Assembly: GCA_009776955.1 (NCBI GenBank)
Contig: WRMW01000003.1
Location: 150,103 to 214,102 of the forward strand
DNA: 64,000 nucleotides
DNA from: Clostridiales bacterium
Lineage (GTDB): Bacteria; Bacillota; Clostridia; Peptostreptococcales; Anaerovoracaceae
Direction of reading: 5' to 3'
In this document: positions 60,452 through 64,000 of the stretch, piece by piece
How the letters are laid out: the number at the start of each line of letters is the position of its first letter
How positions within the stretch are numbered: position 1 is the first letter of the stretch
Translations under genes and position numbers: made by a program
The notes under the pieces: generated by a model
Told to the model about the DNA's origin: nothing
What the model saw: the letters and a program-made list of their open reading frames with translations, nothing else
Database searches by the model: none

Positions 60452-61477
60452 TCAATAAAACTGTCCGATAAAGCGGATATCGTTTTCATAAAAGAGCCGT
60501 ATGTCGTCAATGCCGTGCTTGAGCATGGCGATGCGCTCAACGCCCATGCCGAAAGCGAAGCCTGTGTAGCGGTCTGTATCCAGCCCACCGACTTTCAGCA
60601 CATTGGGATGCACCATGCCGCAACCGAGTATCTCGATCCAGCCGCTGCCCCGGCATACGCGGCACGAAGGAGCGCTGCCGCCGCAGACAAAACAGCTGAC
60701 GTCCACCTCTGCCGACGGCTCGGTGAAGGGGAAGAAATGCGGACGGAACCTCGTCCGCATTTCTTCCCCGAACATACGCTTCGCAAAAAGGTCCAGTGTC
60801 CCCTTGAGATCCGCCATCGTGACGCCCTCATCAACAAGCAGGCCCTCGACCTGATGGAACATAGGCGAGTGCGTCGCATCCGGCGTGTCCGTGCGGAAAC
60901 ACCGCCCCGGCGAAATGACCTTGATAGGCGGCTCTTGCGACATAAGGGTACGCACCTGAACAGGCGAAGTGTGCGTACGGAGCAAGGTGTCTTCCGTGAT
61001 ATAGAATGTGTCCGACATATCGCGGGAAGGATGGTCTGGCGCAGCGTTAAGCGCGTCAAAGTTGTTGAATACCGTCTCGACCTCGGGGCCTTCCGTGATT
61101 GAATAGCCGAGCCTCATAAATATCCCGCTTATCTCGTCCATGGTGATCGTTATCATATGTTTCGTGCCGGGTTCGTATATGCGCCCCGGCTCCGTAACAT
61201 CGATTCTTTCGGCTGCAAGGCGAAGTCCTTGCCCCGCCTCGGCCAGCACGCCCTGCTTTGCCTCAAGCAACGCTTCGACATCCTGCTTCAGCTTGTTTGC
61301 CTGCATACCGAAGCTCTTGCGTTCCTCGGGCGCAAGCCCGCCCATAGACTTGAGCAGCGCCGTTACCTCGCCCTTCTTGCCTAGATAGCGTATACGAAGC
61401 TCCTCGACCGCCGCCGGGGTGTCTGCGCTTTCGACCAGCGCTTTTGCTTCTGCAAAAATTTCTTCCGGTGTTTTCAA
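60452..61477 (-). CDS. pheS: Phenylalanyl-tRNA synthetase alpha subunit
   Basis: A 341-residue class II synthetase subunit: N-terminal coiled coil (KTPEEIFAEAKALVESA), then motif 1 and the catalytic core with FNNFDALNAAPDHPSRDMSDTFY, motif 2 GRCFRTDTPDATHSPMFHQVEG and motif 3 GFAFGMGVERIAMLKHGI. The best start is the TTG at 61477, eight bases after AAGGAG; it overlaps the SpoU gene by 4 bp (TTGA). The TTG at 61498 is the alternative. No T-box leader is present upstream. Confidence 0.95.
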   Translation of the reverse strand: MKTPEEIFAEAKALVESADTPAAVEELRIRYLGKKGEVTALLKSMGGLAPEERKSFGMQANKLKQDVEALLEAKQGVLAEAGQGLRLAAERIDVTEPGRIYEPGTKHMITITMDEISGIFMRLGYSITEGPEVETVFNNFDALNAAPDHPSRDMSDTFYITEDTLLRTHTSPVQVRTLMSQEPPIKVISPGRCFRTDTPDATHSPMFHQVEGLLVDEGVTMADLKGTLDLFAKRMFGEEMRTRFRPHFFPFTEPSAEVDVSCFVCGGSAPSCRVCRGSGWIEILGCGMVHPNVLKVGGLDTDRYTGFAFGMGVERIAMLKHGIDDIRLFYENDIRFIGQFY

Positions 61478-62268
61478 ACCCTTTCTCCTTCTGCGCAATC
61501 ATTCACAATACTTTTCCGCCGCCTCAAGGTCTCGTACATCACGACCGCCGCCGCGCTCGCCGCATTCAGCGACTCCGAAGCCTCTGCCATCGGTATCCCG
61601 ACAATGGCATCGGCTGCGTCCAAAAACTCTTTCGCCAGCCCGCCGCTTTCGCTTCCTATCAGAATGGCGAACATGTCCGGCAGCTGTGTCTCGTATATAT
61701 CCGTGCCACCCGACTCGCACACCAAAAGCCCCATGCCTGCGTCACGCAGCCGACCGATGCATTCCGATGCGGACAGCCCTTCCCTGATCGTCAGGTGAAA
61801 GACTGCGCCCGCCGAAGCCCTTATGGCCTTGTCCGAGAAGGCGTCCGCTGTGCCCTTTACGCACCACATCTCGTCCATGCCCGAGGCAAGCGCCGTCCTT
61901 GTCATTGTCCCGACATTGCCAGGGTCACCGATCCGATCCAGGACTAGGACGCGGCTTGGCGGTCTGGCTTGCGAAATCTCAGGACGCTGCACCACCGCGA
62001 TATACGGCTGCGGGCTGACCGTCTGTGCCAGATCGCGAAAAAGTTTTTCCTCCAGCACGATCTCATTTTCTCCTGCCACAGCTTCGCCCCTAAGCAAAGC
62101 CCCCGCATTGACGAACGTATGTTCTATCACGAACCCTGTGCCCTTCGCCTCCGAAATAAGCTTCCGCCCTTCCACAAGAAGCGCACCCGCTTCTTCCCTG
62201 CCTTTGCGCGTCAGCAGCTTGCGTGCCGATTTCAGGACAGGGTTCTCCTTTGAAGTGATGGTGTTCAC
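61474..62268 (-). CDS. TrmH/SpoU family RNA 2'-O-methyltransferase
   Basis: A 264-residue SPOUT enzyme. The N-terminal substrate-binding domain (NPVLKSARKLLTRKGREEAGALLVEGRKLI) precedes the knotted SAM domain with motif 1 VLDRIGDPGNVGTMTRTALASGMDEM, motif 2 ILIGSESGGLAKEFLDAAD and motif 3 VGIPMAEASESLNAASAAAVVMYE. It probably methylates a ribose in rRNA or tRNA. The start is GTG at 62268, overlapping deoD by 4 bp. Confidence 0.93.
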   Translation of the reverse strand: MNTITSKENPVLKSARKLLTRKGREEAGALLVEGRKLISEAKGTGFVIEHTFVNAGALLRGEAVAGENEIVLEEKLFRDLAQTVSPQPYIAVVQRPEISQARPPSRVLVLDRIGDPGNVGTMTRTALASGMDEMWCVKGTADAFSDKAIRASAGAVFHLTIREGLSASECIGRLRDAGMGLLVCESGGTDIYETQLPDMFAILIGSESGGLAKEFLDAADAIVGIPMAEASESLNAASAAAVVMYETLRRRKSIVNDCAEGERV

Positions 62269-63032
62269 AGCCGTACAGCAGTTTCAAGAGCTATCTCTAT
62301 CATGTCCGTAAATGTGTTCTGGCGCGTAATGGCGTCAAGCGACTCGCCGGTCAGCACATGGTCGGAAACGGTGCATATCGTAAGCGATTCCTTGCCCGCT
62401 TCCATAGCGCAGGTGTAGAGCGCGTAGGACTCCATTTCCACAGCCAGATGCCCAAGCTCGCCCCACTCCACTGCGGCGCCGGACGCGTCGTAAAACAAAT
62501 CCGTGCAATAGAGATTCCCGACTTTCATATCTATATCCATTTCACGCGCGACATTCACGGCCGTTTCAAGCAGGCGATACGTCGCCGATGCGGAGAAATG
62601 CCCCTTGATATTGAACTGGCTCGTCGCAAACCCGCAATTCGTGGACGCCGCGATGCCGGCCACCACAGTGCGTACCTTCAGGTCTATATTTATCGCGCCT
62701 GCCGTCCCCACGCGGATGATATGGTCCACGTCGTAGAAATTGAAAAGCTCATACGCATATATGCCCATCGACGCCATGCCCATGCCGGACGCCATCACGG
62801 AAAGCGGCTTCCCTTTGTAAGTGCCTGTATAACCTTGGATGCCGCGTACATTGTTGACGAGCTTCGCGTCCTCAAGGTAATTTTCCGCGATAAGCTTTGA
62901 ACGTAGCGGGTCGCCGGGCATAAGCACGGTCTTTGCGAAATCGCCGAGAATCGCTTCGTTCTGCGGCGTTGGCGCGGTTGCCGGGTGGCGCTCCGCCCCT
63001 GTGTCAAGGACTCTTTTTTTATCTACTGGCAT
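62265..63032 (-). CDS. deoD: Purine nucleoside phosphorylase, DeoD type
   Basis: A 255-residue enzyme that splits purine (deoxy)nucleosides with phosphate. DFAKTVLMPGDPLRSKLIAEN and RVGTAGAINIDLKVRTVV match the phosphate-binding and core regions; AVEMESYALYTCA carries the ribose-binding Met-Glu and TVSDHVLTGE the base-binding aspartate. About 15 extra residues lie at the N-terminus (MPVDKKRVLDTGAERH). AAGGAGT precedes the ATG. Coupled to the SpoU gene downstream and next to apt: a small purine salvage pair. Confidence 0.95.
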   Translation of the reverse strand: MPVDKKRVLDTGAERHPATAPTPQNEAILGDFAKTVLMPGDPLRSKLIAENYLEDAKLVNNVRGIQGYTGTYKGKPLSVMASGMGMASMGIYAYELFNFYDVDHIIRVGTAGAINIDLKVRTVVAGIAASTNCGFATSQFNIKGHFSASATYRLLETAVNVAREMDIDMKVGNLYCTDLFYDASGAAVEWGELGHLAVEMESYALYTCAMEAGKESLTICTVSDHVLTGESLDAITRQNTFTDMIEIALETAVRL

Positions 63033-63047
63033 AATTCAAACTCCTTT

Positions 63048-63611
63048 CTACCATATCGGGGTGCCGTCCGGCTCGAACAGCGGCAGCTTTTCGAGATAGA
63101 CGATATCTTTGCGTTTATATGCGTCGCCCTCCGCAAGGATGGCCATGCAGCCAACGATATCGCCGCCGGCGCCCTGCACAAGCCGCTCAATCGCGGTCAG
63201 CGAGCCGCCTGTCGAAATGACGTCGTCCACTATAAGAATACGCTTGCCGCGTATCATGTCTGCGTCCATCGTGTCGAGGTACAGCTTTTGCGTGCCTGCC
63301 GTCGTGATGGAGTCGACTTCGACGCCGAACACGCCCGTCATATAAAGCTTGGGCGCCTTGCGTGCAAGAAAATACTTCTTGTCGCCGTTCTGCCGCGCCA
63401 TCTCATGCACGAGCGGTATGCCTTTCGCTTCCGCAGAGATCAAATAGTCGTATTCCGGCGCCTTTTCCAAAAGCGCAGCCGCAGCTGCGACCGTCAGCTC
63501 CTGATCCCCGAATATCACGAAAGCCGCAATATAGAGATCGTCGTTCAGCTCGCAAAGCGGAAGTTCACGCTCCAGCCCCGCAATCGTCATCTTGTAACCC
63601 ATTCTGCTCAT
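63048..63611 (-). CDS. apt: Adenine phosphoribosyltransferase-like protein
   Basis: A 187-residue type I phosphoribosyltransferase. The PRPP motif is RILIVDDVISTGGSL, preceded by the flexible-loop region and the YLISAEAKGIPLVHEMA segment typical of Apt. It should make AMP from adenine, or possibly handle another purine base. GGGAGGA lies 11 bases before the ATG. Together with deoD 15 bp downstream it forms a purine salvage unit. Upstream is the tuf terminator and a -10-like TACAAT (63645-63650, minus strand). Confidence 0.85.
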   Translation of the reverse strand: MSRMGYKMTIAGLERELPLCELNDDLYIAAFVIFGDQELTVAAAAALLEKAPEYDYLISAEAKGIPLVHEMARQNGDKKYFLARKAPKLYMTGVFGVEVDSITTAGTQKLYLDTMDADMIRGKRILIVDDVISTGGSLTAIERLVQGAGGDIVGCMAILAEGDAYKRKDIVYLEKLPLFEPDGTPIW

Positions 63612-63654
63612 ACTATTATCATTCCTCCCATAATTGCACAGGACATTGTATCAT

Positions 63655-63682
63655 AAAAACGGAGCCGTTTCCGACTCCGTTT
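63655..63682 (-). terminator. Terminator downstream of tuf
   Basis: AAACGGAG (63657-63664) pairs with CTCCGTTT (63675-63682); read on the minus strand the stem is followed by a run of five T. It separates tuf from the apt operon. Confidence 0.8.
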
Positions 63683-63728
63683 GTTTTGCGTTTTAATTCG
63701 CTTTGATTTGCGAAAAAGATGCTTGCCG

Positions 63729-64000
<272 letters not shown>

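Noticed and set aside
61478..61520. T-box or other leader ahead of pheS/pheT or argS
   Set aside because: Both genes are embedded in operons with overlapping or adjacent starts, so there is no room for a leader RNA.

Overview
The window looks like the chromosome of a low-oxygen, Gram-positive-type bacterium, most likely a clostridial (Bacillota) lineage. Evidence: lipoproteins with Gram-positive lipoboxes, PhoP/PhoR beside pstSCAB-phoU, MutS2 and ZapA, an EFR1-type flavodoxin-ferredoxin protein, AGGAGG ribosome sites, and a nine-gene V/A-type ATPase operon in the order of the Enterococcus ntp operon. No rRNA, insertion sequence, prophage or CRISPR array is visible, and I cannot name the species. 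Several genes have no Shine-Dalgarno and a -10 hexamer only 6-9 nt before the ATG, suggesting leaderless mRNAs alongside ordinary SD-led genes.

Layout. 1-6.0 kb is a small accessory zone: DUF998 and SDR proteins, a DUF3795 protein, a hicAB toxin-antitoxin pair with dyad operators, an EFR1 protein, an AAA/DUF4143 ATPase behind six 23-bp tandem repeats, a lipoprotein and a LUD protein. 6.0-12.4 kb (minus) is phosphate sensing and uptake: pstSCAB-phoU and phoPR, with PhoP-box-like repeats ahead of pstS. 12.4-22.8 kb (plus) is a reduced Tad/Flp-like locus: a CpaB-like SAF protein, a CpaF-like ATPase with an altered Walker A, two TadB/TadC-like membrane proteins, three small proteins with near-identical N-termini, and a 1,933-residue repeat-rich surface protein. 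22.8-30.1 kb holds nth, rlmN, a cyclophilin lipoprotein, an acidic membrane protein, an xdhC-like gene and a solitary carB.

30.2-38.7 kb (minus) is the V/A-type ATPase. Then come tRNA-Leu(CAG) and, convergent to it, a minus-strand operon (45.9 to 39.0 kb) in which a complete Liv-type ABC importer is followed by a UroD/MtaA-superfamily protein, a corrinoid protein and a 51-residue ORF. This looks like an uptake-plus-methyl-transfer system for an unidentified methylated compound and is the best candidate here for an undescribed system. 46-53 kb carries a QueG-like Fe-S protein, tRNA-Leu(TAA) and initiator tRNA, an SGNH protein coupled to a chemotaxis receptor, an aminotransferase, a transglutaminase-like lipoprotein and a TPR protein. 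53-64 kb is housekeeping: argS, mutS2, zapA, pheT, pheS, a SpoU methyltransferase, deoD, apt and the 3' end of tuf.

Functional themes are ion-coupled energetics (V-ATPase), phosphate homeostasis, surface attachment, anaerobic methyl/C1 chemistry, and compact translation and DNA-repair operons with overlapping genes, including two junctions where one gene's stop codon is followed directly by the next gene's non-ATG start in the same frame.
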